Of a DNA stretch of 64,000 nt, positions 1 through 11,550 are shown piece after piece (position 1 is the first letter of the stretch; each line of letters starts with the position of its first letter). This DNA comes from Hordeum vulgare subsp. vulgare (Eukaryota; Streptophyta; Magnoliopsida; Poales; Poaceae). A program made the position numbers and the translations under genes. Below the pieces are notes generated by a model. The model saw nothing but the letters and a program-made list of their open reading frames with translations, was not told the DNA's origin and did no database searches. The stretch lies in NCBI RefSeq assembly GCF_904849725.1, contig NC_058521.1, positions 343,898,638 through 343,962,637 on the forward strand, given 5' to 3'.

Positions 1-24
1 CCAATGCAAGCTGAAGAAGTAGCA
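1..24 (+). repeat. Last bases of the Sabrina-like 5' LTR
   Basis: The stretch ends AGAAGTAGCA, the same terminus as the 3' LTR at 9468. The CA end and the primer-binding site 11 bases later fix the LTR boundary. Confidence 0.75.
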
Positions 25-35
25 AGAAGGATTTC

Positions 36-53
36 TAGCGCCGTTGCGGGGGA
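36..53 (+). other. Primer-binding site (tRNA-Asp type)
   Basis: TAGCGCCGTTGCGGGGGA resembles the tRNA-Asp-complementary primer site known from Athila-type elements, with mismatches. It lies 11 bases after the LTR end. The corresponding site of the Fatima-like element at 40919 is closer to the canonical form. Confidence 0.7.
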
Positions 54-277
54 GGATACATAGCAAGATCAAGCTTACCAAGTACCCATTACAAACTCAT
101 CTCTTGCATTTACTTTATTTGCCATTTTCTTCTCGTTTTACTCACCTCGACTTCACAAAAATTTCCCATTTTATTCGCCCTGTTTTCCTTTTGCATCTTT
201 GCTTGTTTGCTATCTTTGCTTGTGTTGCCATGTGCCTTCTATTTGCTTGCATCTTTTCTTGCTAAAAATCTATTGAT

Positions 278-1060
278 ATGGATCCTCATCCACTTGCTAA
301 TCTTTTCAAAAGGCCAAATTATGATGAACCAATTGCTAGTGAGTTGAGTGCACTTGATTATCTCTATGAAGTTTTGTTTGAAAATCATGAATTTTAAAAT
401 TTGGATGAGGTGTTGAAACAAGAAATTTATAAAGTGATTCATGATAGCTCCTTGATTAAAAAGCATGATTGCAATGATGTTACTATAAATTCTATTAATG
501 TCAATTTTGTTAAATATATGCAGAACTACAAGCATGGGGATGATAATTTTGTCATGTCCATTACTAATTGTAATGATCATGATTAGGGTGTCGGTTCTTA
601 TGATCTTGAAAATTTATTTAATCCTCATGATGAATATGTTATTGATAATAAGGTTTGCAATAATATCGAAAGTGGGTTTGGAAGAGTGTCCACTTTAGGT
701 AAAAAGAATCCCACATATTTGGAGAGTGTTCAATCTTATGAATTTTTTGATAAACATGGGTTTGGAGATGTCATGACTTTAGTTAATGTTAATCGCATTA
801 CCTTGGAAGATTGTAAGACTTTTATGCATGTGGATCATCAAAATAATGATTTATGTGATAGGTATATTGTTGATTTTATTCATGATGCTACTGAAAATTA
901 CTATGAGAGAGGAACATATGCTCTTACATATCGCAATAATATCAATTTTCTTCTCTATGTGTTGGAAATTTTGAAGTTATACTTGTTTTTCCTTCCTATG
1001 CTAATTGATTCTTGTTCCAATAATTTGTTTTCTCTCAAAATACCTATGCATAGGAAGTGA
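278..1060 (+). pseudogene. Non-gag ORF of unknown function in the Sabrina-like element
   Basis: From the ATG at 278 one reading frame runs about 260 codons to a stop at 1058-1060. It is broken only by TAA at 395-397 and TAG at 584-586; no frameshift is needed. The start fits the first ATG of the conserved block (MDPHPLANLFKRPNY). The protein is rich in Asp, Asn and Glu with many aromatic residues, and has a hydrophobic stretch near the C-terminus (LLYVLEILKLYLFFLPMLI) that could be a membrane segment. It has no CCHC knuckle, protease, RT or integrase motif. It sits where gag would normally begin, about 225 bases after the primer site. I recall related sequence in other copies of this family but know no function. 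It could be a relic gag leader, an env-like remnant or a family-specific protein. The two stops each look like single-base changes in an otherwise open frame. Confidence 0.5.
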
Positions 1061-3502
1061 GTTATAATTAAATATGTTTTCCATGTGATTCATGATACTC
1101 TGTTTATGTTTTAGTTCTTTACCTTTATGCGAGCATCATTGCAATCCTTATGCCTAGCTAGGGGCATTAAAAATAGCGCTTGTTGGGAGGCAAGCAAATT
1201 TTATTTTTATGCTTTTGTTTTTGCTTCTATTTTTGAGTGCTTCACACATTATTACCTCTGTAATAATTGTGTTTTCTTGTTTTAATTAGTACTTGAGACA
1301 TGTAAGACCTTTGGGATGGTCTACGGTGTTTGCAAGTTAATTTTGCTGAAAACAGAAAGTTTTTCTCTAAGTCCGGGAATTTTGTAAATTCAGTGGAACG
1401 TGATTGTGGTCTGAAATTTTTACACAAGATTGATATACAAATTTCCCTGATTCTCCTAATTTTTCAGAATTGTTTGTGTTACAAAACTATTCAAAGTTTA
1501 TAGATAGCTACACACTATTTTGTTTTTCACAGATTCTGTTTTCTTTGTGTTGTTTCTTATTTTGATTAATCGATGGGTTGTATCGGGGGGTATGATCCAT
1601 GGAGAAGATGTAATATAGTAAGTATTACACCAATATAAATAAATAAGAGTTCATAACAGTACCTAAAGTGGTGATTTATTTTTCTTATACTAACATATCT
1701 CATCAGTTTTCTGTTAAGTTTTGTGTTGTGAAGTTTTCATATTTTGAGTAAAGATTTGATGGACTATGGAATAAGGAGTGGAAAGAGACTAAGCTTGGGT
1801 ATGCCCAAGGCACCACAAGCCATGTTCAGGGATACCAAAGAGCCTAAGCTTGGGGATGCCCTGGAAGGCATCCCCTCTTTCGTGTTCAATCCATCGGTAA
1901 ATTTACTTGAGGCTATATTTTTATTCACCACATGATATGTGTTTTGCTTGGAGCGTCTTGTATGATATGAGTCTTTACTTTTTACTTTGCCACAAATATC
2001 CTTGCTGCCCATATCTTTTGAGATACACACAATGAATCGTGAATTTATTAGAATACTATATGTGCTTTGCTTATATCTTTTCAGCTAGTTAATGTTGCTA
2101 TAGTGCTTCACTTATATCGTTTAGAGCATGGCTGTGTTTTATTTTATAGAAATTATTAAAGTCTCGCACCTCTCTTATATTATTTTTAGTGTCTTTTAAA
2201 CAACATTTTAATTGGTTTATGTTAGGAATTTATTCCTAATACAACTGACATGCAAGAGGGATATAATAAAAACTTCCATATTAAGTGCATTGAATATGAT
2301 GAGAAGTTTGATTCCTTGCATATAGTTTTGAGATATGAAGGTGGTAATATGAGAGTCATGCTAGTAAGTAATTGTGAATTGGAAGAAACACTTGTGGTAA
2401 AGATTGTGATTCCCGTAGCATGCACGTATGGTGAACCGTTATGTGGTGAAGTCGGAGCATGATTTGTTTAATGATTGTCAACCTTTGTGTGGAGGTCGGG
2501 ATCGCGCGATGGTTAACTCCTACCAACCCTTCCCCTAGGAGCATGCGTCTAATGTTTTGCTTCTATAACTAATAGGCTTTTGCAATAAGTATGTGAGTTC
2601 TTTATGACTAATGTTGAGTTCACGAATTATGCACACTCACCCTTCCACATTTGCTATCCTCTCTAGTACCTCGCAAGTTTCACCGGTACATTAAATCCAC
2701 CTGCCTCAAAACAGCCACCATATACTTTCCTCAAAACAGCCGCCATATGTACCTATTTTGTCATTTTCAAAGCCATTCCAAGATATATTGCCATGCAACA
2801 CCATCGCCCATTTTTTTAATGACACGCACCATCACTTCCATATTGCTTATAGAGTCATAATTTGTTCTAGGTATCGAGTTGTAATCTTTGATTTGTAGGT
2901 AAATTAAAGTGTGATGATTTGCATTATTAGAGCATTATCCCTTGTGAGAAAAGAATGATGGAAGCTATGATTCCCTCAAAAGTTTGGATGAGTCTCCACA
3001 CATTACAAGAAATCAAAGAGGCCAGCAAAGCCCATAAAAAAGGCCAAAGTTGCCCACCAAAAAATATAGAAAAAATAAATATAAATGAGAGAAAGAGAGA
3101 AGGGACAATGCTACTATCTTTTTCCACACTTTTGCTTCAAACTAGCACCATGTTCTTCATAGAGAGTCTCCTATTTTGTCACTTTCATATAACTAGTGGA
3201 AGTTCATCTTTTGCACAACCACTTAGTTTCCTTTTTGAGTTTTCATACACTTATAGTTCTAGTGCATTTGTTGCATGGATATCCCTACTCACTCACATTC
3301 GTATATATTGATGGGCATCTCCATGGCCCGTTGATACGCCTAGTTCATGTTTTTACGTCAATATTAGACTTTGGTTTCGAATCTTATTGATCTGAATATT
3401 CATGCCACAATATAGAATATTACATGGATAAATATGTTAGGTAGCGTTCCACATCAAAAATTCTATTTTTATCGTTTACCTACTCGAGGACGAGAAGGAA
3501 TT
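1061..3502 (+). other. Non-coding 3' internal region of the Sabrina-like element
   Basis: About 2.4 kb between the unknown ORF and the 3' LTR. Only short shadow ORFs occur. It includes a TGTTGGGAGGCAA block near 1181 that also appears inverted in the second Sabrina-like copy near 18030, and two extra copies of the polypurine-like motif AAGCTTGGG (1791 and 1846). It ends at the true polypurine tract before 3518. No gene is seen. Confidence 0.7.
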
Positions 3503-3517
3503 AAGCTTGGGGATGCT
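3503..3517 (+). other. Polypurine tract of the Sabrina-like element
   Basis: The purine-rich AAGCTTGGGGATGCT lies directly before the LTR start TGATACG. This is the expected site for plus-strand priming in reverse transcription. The inverted copy at 15465-15484 has the matching motif. Confidence 0.65.
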
Positions 3518-3832
3518 TGATACGTCTCCAACGTATCAATAATTTTTTATTCTTCCACGCTATTATATTATCTATTTTGGATGTTCTATATGCATTAATA
3601 TGTTATTTTATATTATATTTGGGACTAACCTATTAATCTAGAGCCTAGTATCAGTTTTGTTTCTTCCTTGTTTTTTAGTATTGCAGATAAGGAATATTAA
3701 ACGGAGTCCAAACGGAATAAAATCCTCGAAATGATTTTTCTTGGACCACAAGTAACCTGCCAGACTTGGGGAAGTGGCCAGGAGACCTGCGCGGAGACGA
3801 CAAGCGTACATGGCGCACCCAAGGGGGGGCGC
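3518..3832 (+). repeat. Sabrina-like 3' LTR, left part
   Basis: It starts TGATACGTCTCCAACGTATC, a terminal sequence common to this Triticeae family, and runs to the insertion point of the solo LTR. It resumes at 8230. Confidence 0.85.
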
Positions 3833-6800
3833 TGTCACGCCCAAGATGCGACCCTATCCTCAATTTGGCATGGGGGCCTCGTCAGGGATAGAAGCGCATC
3901 TCGTCGTGTCACAAGAATGGATATCGTTACAAGTACATGTACTGAAAAGAAGAGATATACATATAGATAATTGGCTTACACTCGCCACAAGCTATATCAG
4001 AGTCACATCAGTACATTACATAATCATCAATATTAAGAGCAGGGTCCGACTACAGACGAAAACAAATGATAAAAGAAGCACGACGTCCATCCTTGCTATC
4101 CCAGGCTGCTGGCCTGGAACCCATCCTAGATCGATTATGAAGAAGAAGAAGCAGCAACTCAAACTGAACAATCAACGCGCTCGCGTCAAGTAACCTTTAC
4201 CCGTACCTGCAACTGGTGTTGTAGTAATCTATGAGCCACAGGGTACTCAGCAATCTCATCTCCAAAGGTATCAAGACTAGCAAAGCTTAATGGGTGAGGT
4301 ATGGTTAATTGGTGAGGTTGCAGCAGCGGCTAAGCATATATGAGGTGGCTAAACTTACGAGTACAAGAAATAAGAGGGGGATGATCTATGCATAACGGAC
4401 GTGAACTATAGATGATCAAATGAATGATCCTGAACACCTACCTATGTCAGACATAACCCCACCGTGTCCTCAATCGGAGAAGGAATTCTCAAAAAAGACA
4501 GTCACGGTTACGCACACAGTTGGCATACTTTAATTAAGTTAACTTCAAGTTATCTAGAACGAGTGTTAAACAAAGTTTCCATGTTGCCACATAACCGCGG
4601 GCACGGCTTTCCGAAAGATTTAACCCTGCAGGGGTGCTCCAACTAGTCCATCACAAATTACCACAAGCCGCATAGAAATCCTCAATCACGAAGCTCGCGA
4701 TCTCGTCGGATTTCCTAGTGGAATACCTCAACTCTGAGATTACCCAAAGCATCACCGGAATCCCAATGCACAAGATATTCCGTCAAAGGTAAAACTAATC
4801 CAGCAATGCCGCCCGTGTGTCGACGATCCCGATAGGAGCCGCGTATCTCATTCTCACGATACGACGGATGAGAGACGCATACGGTTGCTTGATAGAAATC
4901 TCCCAAGTTGCCCTGGGTTGGCCCCGCATAGTGCTCTATTTTGGACCAGCACCATCAGCACTGGCCCTCCATGTATTTTGTGAAATTACTCCTCGGGTTC
5001 ATGACTCCCAATGCTTTCAGTATTAACAAAAAATATTATGTTGGGCAAATGTAGTACCAATGTTGGGCCTTGCCAGACCAGCTTTCATCTAAAACGAATT
5101 ATCAAGGTGGTCCCCATAACAACCCCGATCATGTTAGGAGCGCTAAAATATGGAACATAACACCGGTAGCCGAAACTAAGGGGGCAAAGGTGGAACAAAA
5201 CACCAGGCTAGAAAAGGCCGAGCCTTCCACCTTTTACCAAGTATATAGGTGCATTAAATTAAATAGCATTTAATATGGTGATATAATAAAGAACCCATGT
5301 TATCACATGGAAGCAACTGAACCTACAACTAGCAACGCTAACAACGGGGTTAAGCAAGCGGTAACATAGCCAATCAGTGGTTTGCTAGGTCGAACAGGTT
5401 GAAGGTAGTCATGGCATTGTTGAGAGGCTGATATTTAATATGTGGTAGGAAATGAGACATAATCTATAGAAGCGATAAAACTAGCCTGGCAATGATAGTA
5501 ATGGTATCTGGGGAAATGGTCATCTTGCCTGAGATCCCGCTTGGAAGAAGAACATCTCCGTGAAGTCGGCGAACCAACGTATTCGAACAGGTCCTCCCAT
5601 TCCGACACGCTTGCGGAAGTCTATCGAGACGGAGCTAACCAGAAACAAACATCAACACAGATATTCACCACACGATGCACAACATGATGCATAACCTACT
5701 ATGATGCATGATCAGATCAATATGCAGGGGATGGCATGGGGATTCACCTCACACAACACTACACATTAAGTGAAACTCGATGTGCAACGAGTTGCATATC
5801 GACGAAACTCCACGCTTAAGTATTTAGTTCACTCCCGGTTATTTACACGACAATATGAAATTGTAGTTAACATGGCATGGGTGAAGCGAAGGTTCTACAT
5901 GGCATCCTAGACGGTTAACACGCGGGACTTCAAACGGAGCTACGGCACAAGAGAAATGCAACACAATATATCGTGCCATGAATGCGTCATGCATGCGAGT
6001 TCAAACATCACGGGCAAGAAGAGAAAGAAACAGGTGTCCCCACGGTGAGCGAGAGGGAACCATGGCGGCCAAACTGAAACGATGCCAAGGCAACGTTCCT
6101 ATCCTGATAGCTCGTCGAGATATCGTGCCAATGTGTAGGAAGCGTGTGCGGGAACGCTAAATAAAGAATGGGGTGATCCCGTTTATCAGGTTCCCATGTG
6201 TCGGGGCACAACAAAAGAGGAACACGTGCAACGGCAACATACGGCGCAAACATACATACATCTCATACAACACATGTACACGGTTCACGGCCACGTCTCA
6301 TCGGTATACCTTCGAAGCGTGCAAACGGAGTGGTTTGTTTTGGTGAAGGAGAACAACGGTCGTCGTGGTTGTAGTGGTAGTCGTGGTACTCGGGTCTCGT
6401 CGACGGTAGTCGTTCTCTTGTCATCGGTACACGGTCTTCGTCGTCGGTTACGGTCTTCACATCGGTAGTCGAACACGGGTCTTCGGTGACACCGAGGGAG
6501 TAGTCGTACCCGACGAACTTGTCGGTTCCATGAAGGAGGGGATGGGGCACGCTGCGACGGCAAGCGACAGCAACACGGCTAGCGAAAGCAGGCAAACCGC
6601 AAGCAACTAGCAACATGGCCTAGCATCTACATCTAACTGACATCTACAGCAAAGCCAGCAAGCAGCACAATGGCACGCAGCGGCAAGAGCATCGGCACAA
6701 GTAGAAGCACGATGCATCGGCAACAGCCAGCAAGGCATCGCTAGCAACAAAATGGCAAGCATTAGCAGCAGCTACATCAACTACTCCAAGCAACTAACAT

Positions 6801-8224
6801 CAGGCAAGCTACTAGCAAGAGCAAAAGCAAGGCAATCACCAGCAACCTAGCAACTACAAGCGCATGGCTGCAGGAAAAAAAACGCAGCAGCTACAACAGC
6901 GAGGCACAGCAAGCAAACAGCAAGGCACTACAGCAGCGGCGGCACCGCATCGGACAACAGCAACAGGAGCAACGACGGCTGTCGGCAGCAAGCAAGAGCA
7001 AAACACATCAGGTAGTAGCAGCCACAGGCACAACAACAGCTGCGGCACCCTAGCAGCTATCGCGACAACAATAGCAAAAGGCAGCGAGCAACGACACAAG
7101 CAGCATCAGCGGCAAGGCAAAAATGGCAGCGGCAACAGCTTTGCAGGAGGCCGGGCCTAGAGCAGGCGGCTCGGCAAGGGGGCTGCGTGCGGGGTGGAGC
7201 GACAAGCACAGCAGGAGTGACTTCACCTGATCGGCACGGGAGCTGGCCGAGGCCAGCGGCTGGTGAGGAGCACGAGGCGGGCACGGCGCACCGGCTAGCG
7301 CGCGGGGCTAGCGGCGACGGGGGATAGGGAGGTGCCACGGCGGGGCTGGCGGCGGGAACAGCCGCGCGGTAGCCGCGGGACAGAGCAGCCGGCAGCCCAG
7401 GGCGAGGGGACGGCGGGGAACCTGATCGGTGGTGTAGATCCGGCCTGGCAGCGATGGAACGGCGGGCGGGTCGATGGGGCCTGGAGGGGAGGAACCGGGA
7501 GGGAGAAGGGGCTGCCGCAGAGGGAGGAAGAACGAGAGGAGGGAGGAAGCTGCGCGCTAGGGGAGGATGAGGGGATGAGGGATGAGGGAGGTTGTGCTAG
7601 GGTTGGGGCCTGGTTGGCCTTGGGCCGGCTGGGCCTCTCTCCCTCTCTCTATTTTGTTTTTTTAAATAGAACACACACTCTAAGGGAAAAGATTAAACAA
7701 AATAGAAAAATGTCTTTGGGCTCCTTTGAAAAATATATACCCCAACTATAAAATAGCTTCAGCATTTTTACACAAATAAAAATGAAACCTTTTTAAGAAT
7801 TAAAATAAAACGCTTTTTTTTATTTAAAGAATAAAATAAAAGCTCTTTAAAGGAGAAAACAAAATGAGACGGTTTTAAAATAAAACAAGAGGAGAAATAA
7901 AACAAAAAAACCCAAGGGGTTGCCCCAGATTTAATAAAAGGATCTTTTAAAAGAAGACGAATCTTTTGACGGGGGTTAAAACTGAACTTTAGCAAAACCA
8001 CAAAAACAAATAAAAGAGGAGAGAGGGGGAGTTCCTATCGCACTAAGACTCGGTGAGCACTCGAAGCACACACAATCAAAACACCACACGCGAGAAACGA
8101 TGCAAGATGCCATGCATGATGCGACGATGTAAACTAAATGATGATGCAACAAATAAAACTAATCACACGACGGAAACGGAAATAAAGGGGGAATCTTCTG
8201 GAATGTCGCTCTCGGGCTGTCACA
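3833..8224 (-). mobile_element. LARD-like solo LTR (4.39 kb), inserted in the Sabrina LTR
   Basis: The sequence starts TGTCACGCCC on + and ends GGGCTGTCACA, so on - it reads TGTGACAGCCC to GGGCGTGACA. It is flanked by a perfect 5-bp TSD, GGCGC (3828-3832 and 8225-8229). On the minus strand its two ends match the LTR of the LARD-like element at 57623-61136 (starts TGTGATAGCC, ends CATCTTGGGCGTTACA). There is no internal domain or second LTR, so this is a solo LTR left by LTR-LTR recombination. At 4.4 kb it is very long, like the LARD (Sukkula/Erika type) LTRs described from barley. ORFs within it are low-complexity artefacts. Confidence 0.85.
6300..7140. repeat. Degenerate trinucleotide-rich core of the LARD-like LTR
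   Basis: Positions 6340-6470 are dominated by GTC/GTA/CGT steps, and about 6540-7140 by AGCA/GCAA/CAGC steps (GCT-rich on -). The pattern resembles decayed trinucleotide repeats. It generates Ala/Cys/Leu-rich or Gln/Ala-rich false ORFs on both strands. Confidence 0.6.
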
Positions 8225-8229
8225 GGCGC

Positions 8230-9468
8230 CCACTGGCTTGTGGGCCCCCTGCAGGCCTCCTAACCCTAATCTTCGTCCTATAAATTCCCAAATATTCCCC
8301 CTATACCAGAACGACCCTATATTCCCGTGAGATCCAATCTGGGAGCCTTTTCGGGTAATCTAACACAGAGGGAATTGATCACGGAGAGCATCTACATCAA
8401 CTCTATTGTCCCTCCGATGATGCGTGAGTAGTTCACCACAGACCTACGGGGCATAGCATGTAGCTAGATGGCTTCTTCTCTCTCTTTGTTCTTCGATAAC
8501 ATGTTCTTCATGATCTTCATGGAGACCTATGTGATGTAATACTCTTTTGCGGTGTGTTTGTCGTGATCCGATGAATTGTGGGTTTATGTTCAGATTATCT
8601 ATGAATATTATTTGAATCTTCTTTGATTTCTTATATGCATGATTTCATATCTTAACAAGTCTCTTCGAGTTATTGGTTTGGTTTGTCCAACTAGATTGGT
8701 AATTCTTGCAATGGGAGAAGTGCTTAGTTTTGGGTTCAATCTTGCGGTGTCCTCGCCAACAGAGAAAGTAGGGGTAGCAAGGCACGTATTACATTGTTGC
8801 CATCAAGGATAAAAAGATGGGGTTTTCATCATATTGCTTGATTTTATCCCTCTACATCATGTCATCTTACCTAATGCGTTACTCTATTCTTCATGAACTT
8901 AATACTCTAGATGCAGGCAGGAGTCCTTCGATGTGTGGAGTAATATTAGTAGATGCAGAATCGTTTCGGTCTACTTGACACGGATGTGATGCCTATATGC
9001 ATAATCATTGCCTTGGATATCTTCATAATTATTCGCTTTTCTATCAATTGCTCGATAGTAATTTTTTCACCCACCGTATTATTTTCCTTCATGAGAGAAG
9101 CTTCTAGTGAAAACTATGTCCCCCGTGGTCTATTTTCCATATTATACCTTCAGATCTATAAACCATAAATACCAAAACTATATTGTTGCCATTTATTTAC
9201 TTTTGTTTACTTTTAGTTCTCGCAATATTTTATATCTATCTCTATCAGATCTTATCCTTGCAAATAACCATGAAGGGATGGACAAACCCTTTTTAGCGTT
9301 GGGTGCAAGTGTTTGATTGTTTGTGTAGGTGCTAAGATTGGGGCCCTGCTTGTTCCTCCTACTTGTTTGATACCTTGGTTCTCAACAAACTGAGGGAAAT
9401 ACGTATCTACTTTGTTGCATCACCCTTTCCTCCTCAAGGTAAAACTAACGCAAGCTCAAGAAGTAGCA
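8230..9468 (+). repeat. Sabrina-like 3' LTR, right part
   Basis: Continues the LTR after the TSD and ends AAGAAGTAGCA at 9468, equal to the 5' LTR end at position 24. Together with 3518-3832 this gives about 1,554 bp, close to the 1,562-bp solo LTR at 11551-13112. Confidence 0.85.
8279..8286 (+). promoter_or_regulatory. Candidate TATA box of the Sabrina-like LTR
   Basis: TATAAATT lies about 350 bp into the reconstructed LTR, just before a C-rich leader-like stretch. The position fits a U3/R boundary. No transcript start can be seen from sequence alone. Confidence 0.4.
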
Positions 9469-10069
9469 GAGACCTCAAGAGGTCACGAGATTGTGCCAGA
9501 GGTTTGGGTGGATGGTCTACAAGCAGGGGGGAGAGTGAGAGTGAGAGCGGGGGGAAGACATGAGGAGTTATCATATGCGAGGCCAGCTAATGGCAGACCT
9601 CTGCATCATCGGCACGCATGGCTATGCTCGCCGGAGGGAGAGAAATGAGGGGGACGGCCACCTGTTTGCGTGTGGACGTTGAGCGGACGCCGAGGGGCAC
9701 TGCCCTGCGTCCTGAGGCTATCAGGGCTCGGGATGGGCGTCGGCTACAGTGCAGGCTGGCATTGTAGCATTCTCTAGACCATGGGTTTGGCATGCCAAGG
9801 CATGTGTCACACTCCTTTGTTGTGGACATTGGTGTCAGCTAGTGCCTGGAGGTTCTGGGGATATTCTAGGAGTCTTAGAAGGTAAGGAAATGGTAGAAGT
9901 AAATGGAAATGGAGGGAGAAGAGGTGTTGACTTGGTAAAATAGTGAAGGGAATGGGGGTTTACCGCTCTAATAATTGAGGTGAGGGCGTGAATTTTTTAC
10001 TAGAGGTAGAAGGTAACTAGGTGGAGATGTGGTAGAAATATGGTGTGAAGGAGAACAACTCTGGTCCTT
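9469..10069. other. Unassigned flank of the Sabrina-like element
   Basis: About 600 bp, purine- and G-rich at first. Short ORFs lack recognisable motifs. If the element's TSD survives on this side it would be GAGAC (9469-9473), but the partner lies outside the window. I see no gene here. Confidence 0.4.
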
Positions 10070-11090
10070 CAATCATTCAACATAAATAATTGTCACAAAA
10101 TGTTTGATGGGTGTTTGACCTAGCTAAAATGATCTACTTGACATGAGTTTCGTCTGGAATGGCAATTAGGACCAAATGAACTTTCCCACAAGATTTTAGT
10201 TCATTTGGAGAATGTGGCCAATCTAACTTTGGTAAACCCTAGAAATAAAAATAAAAATATTTGGAGAGATCTAGCTGGGCTACACTATTCTCCTTCATGC
10301 ACCATTTGATGTAGTTGCATCATTCAAGGATTATAACATGTCCACAAAGTTTGGGATCAATAGGACATACCTCCCAATGAAGAGTTGTTAAAATTTCAAT
10401 CTCGACATAGAGGGTTTCAGAACCATTTTGTGAACCAAACTATTTTGATTGAGATGAAACTTGGCAATATCATCACATAAGGCTTATGTGACTTCCTGGA
10501 ATTTTCATGGGTTTGTTTGACAATATTTCTTATAATTTTTTTAAAATTCTTGAAATATATGAAAATTATTTGTCCATCGAGTTTCCGTAAATTTCCTCAA
10601 ATATTTTTAAAACATTAAAATAATTTTCCCCTATAAAAGACCATATCTTGACTCCGAAAAAGCTTTTAAATATAATAAAAAATATTTTAAAATTATATTT
10701 TTGTGGTTGTGGCAAGTCTTGTAGATAATAGGATCCAAATAAAATATTTGGGGCAAATCATTCACGCTGATTTTAGGACTTGTAGTATAAACCTGGGTTC
10801 AATGATTTTGGAAAACAAAAAGCTAATACATGCTTTTTGGCCAAAATAATATTTTATAAAAATATTTTTATGTATTATACACATGGCATGATCATTGGGC
10901 AAAGTTTTTGGTCAAGGAGATGGGTTTGGATAGTAGGAGGAATTTTGTGAATTAAAGCACACACAACCAAAGAAGCAAATAAGAATCAACTAAAGCATCA
11001 CATGCACACAAAAAGTGTAAAGTGGACCAAGTTTTTAAGCGTTATTAACATAATATTTGGTACAAAATACAGGGTTTGAAAATGGTGTTA
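10070..11090. repeat. Diverged repeat, copy 1 (partner at 62310-63180)
   Basis: A/T-rich sequence sharing collinear phrases with 62310-63180. Both contain GTGAACCAAAC, GAAACTTGGCA and GGACTTGTAGT in the same order, then an A/T-rich stretch with runs of AATATTTT. The copies are strongly diverged. The style suggests an old LTR or other transposon segment, but I cannot name it. No ORF is supported. Confidence 0.5.
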
Positions 11091-11550
11091 TTAGTCAGTG
11101 TGTACCTGAGCATGAGTAGGAATGAATCCTAAGGAAGTGTCATTCTAGGGCATGTCGGAGACCATGCGGGAGACCGTACTGCACACAAGCTATTGCAATC
11201 CGATTTTTACTAGCGCACTCTCTTCAAGGATGCATATAATTTTGTTGTCTTTTGTGATTAATGTCAAATAATTGTTTAAATTCGTAAACGTCAGGAAATA
11301 CCTATGAACTATTCACTTATTATTGAACCATTTGACATTTTGGGTTATGATTATATGGGACCTTTTCCTTCCTCTAGCTGATACACTCATGTTCTAGTTA
11401 TTGTTGATTATTACTAAATGGGTAGAAGCTATTCCAACTAGTAGTGATGAACATCAAATATCTATTAAAATACTTATTGATATTATCTTTCCGAGGTTTT
11501 GAGTCCCTAGATATTTAATAACTGATGGTGGTTCACATTTGATTCATGGA

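Larger units (their letters stand above)
1..9468 (+). mobile_element. Sabrina-like LTR retrotransposon, left end cut by the window
   Basis: The last bases of a 5' LTR (1-24) match the end of the 3' LTR at 9445-9468 (both end AGAAGTAGCA). A primer-binding site follows at 36-53, then about 3.5 kb of internal sequence, a polypurine tract, and a 3' LTR that starts TGATACGTCTCC at 3518. The 3' LTR is interrupted by another element at 3833-8224; without it the LTR is about 1.55 kb. I recognise the LTR and tail as the Triticeae Sabrina family (Athila-type gypsy). The internal region has no gag or pol, so this is a non-autonomous copy. The left TSD lies outside the window. Confidence 0.85.

Noticed and set aside
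7332..7751. 139-residue Gly/Arg/Glu-rich ORF on +
   Set aside because: It is in the GC-rich portion of the LARD solo LTR, antisense to the element, with no domain.
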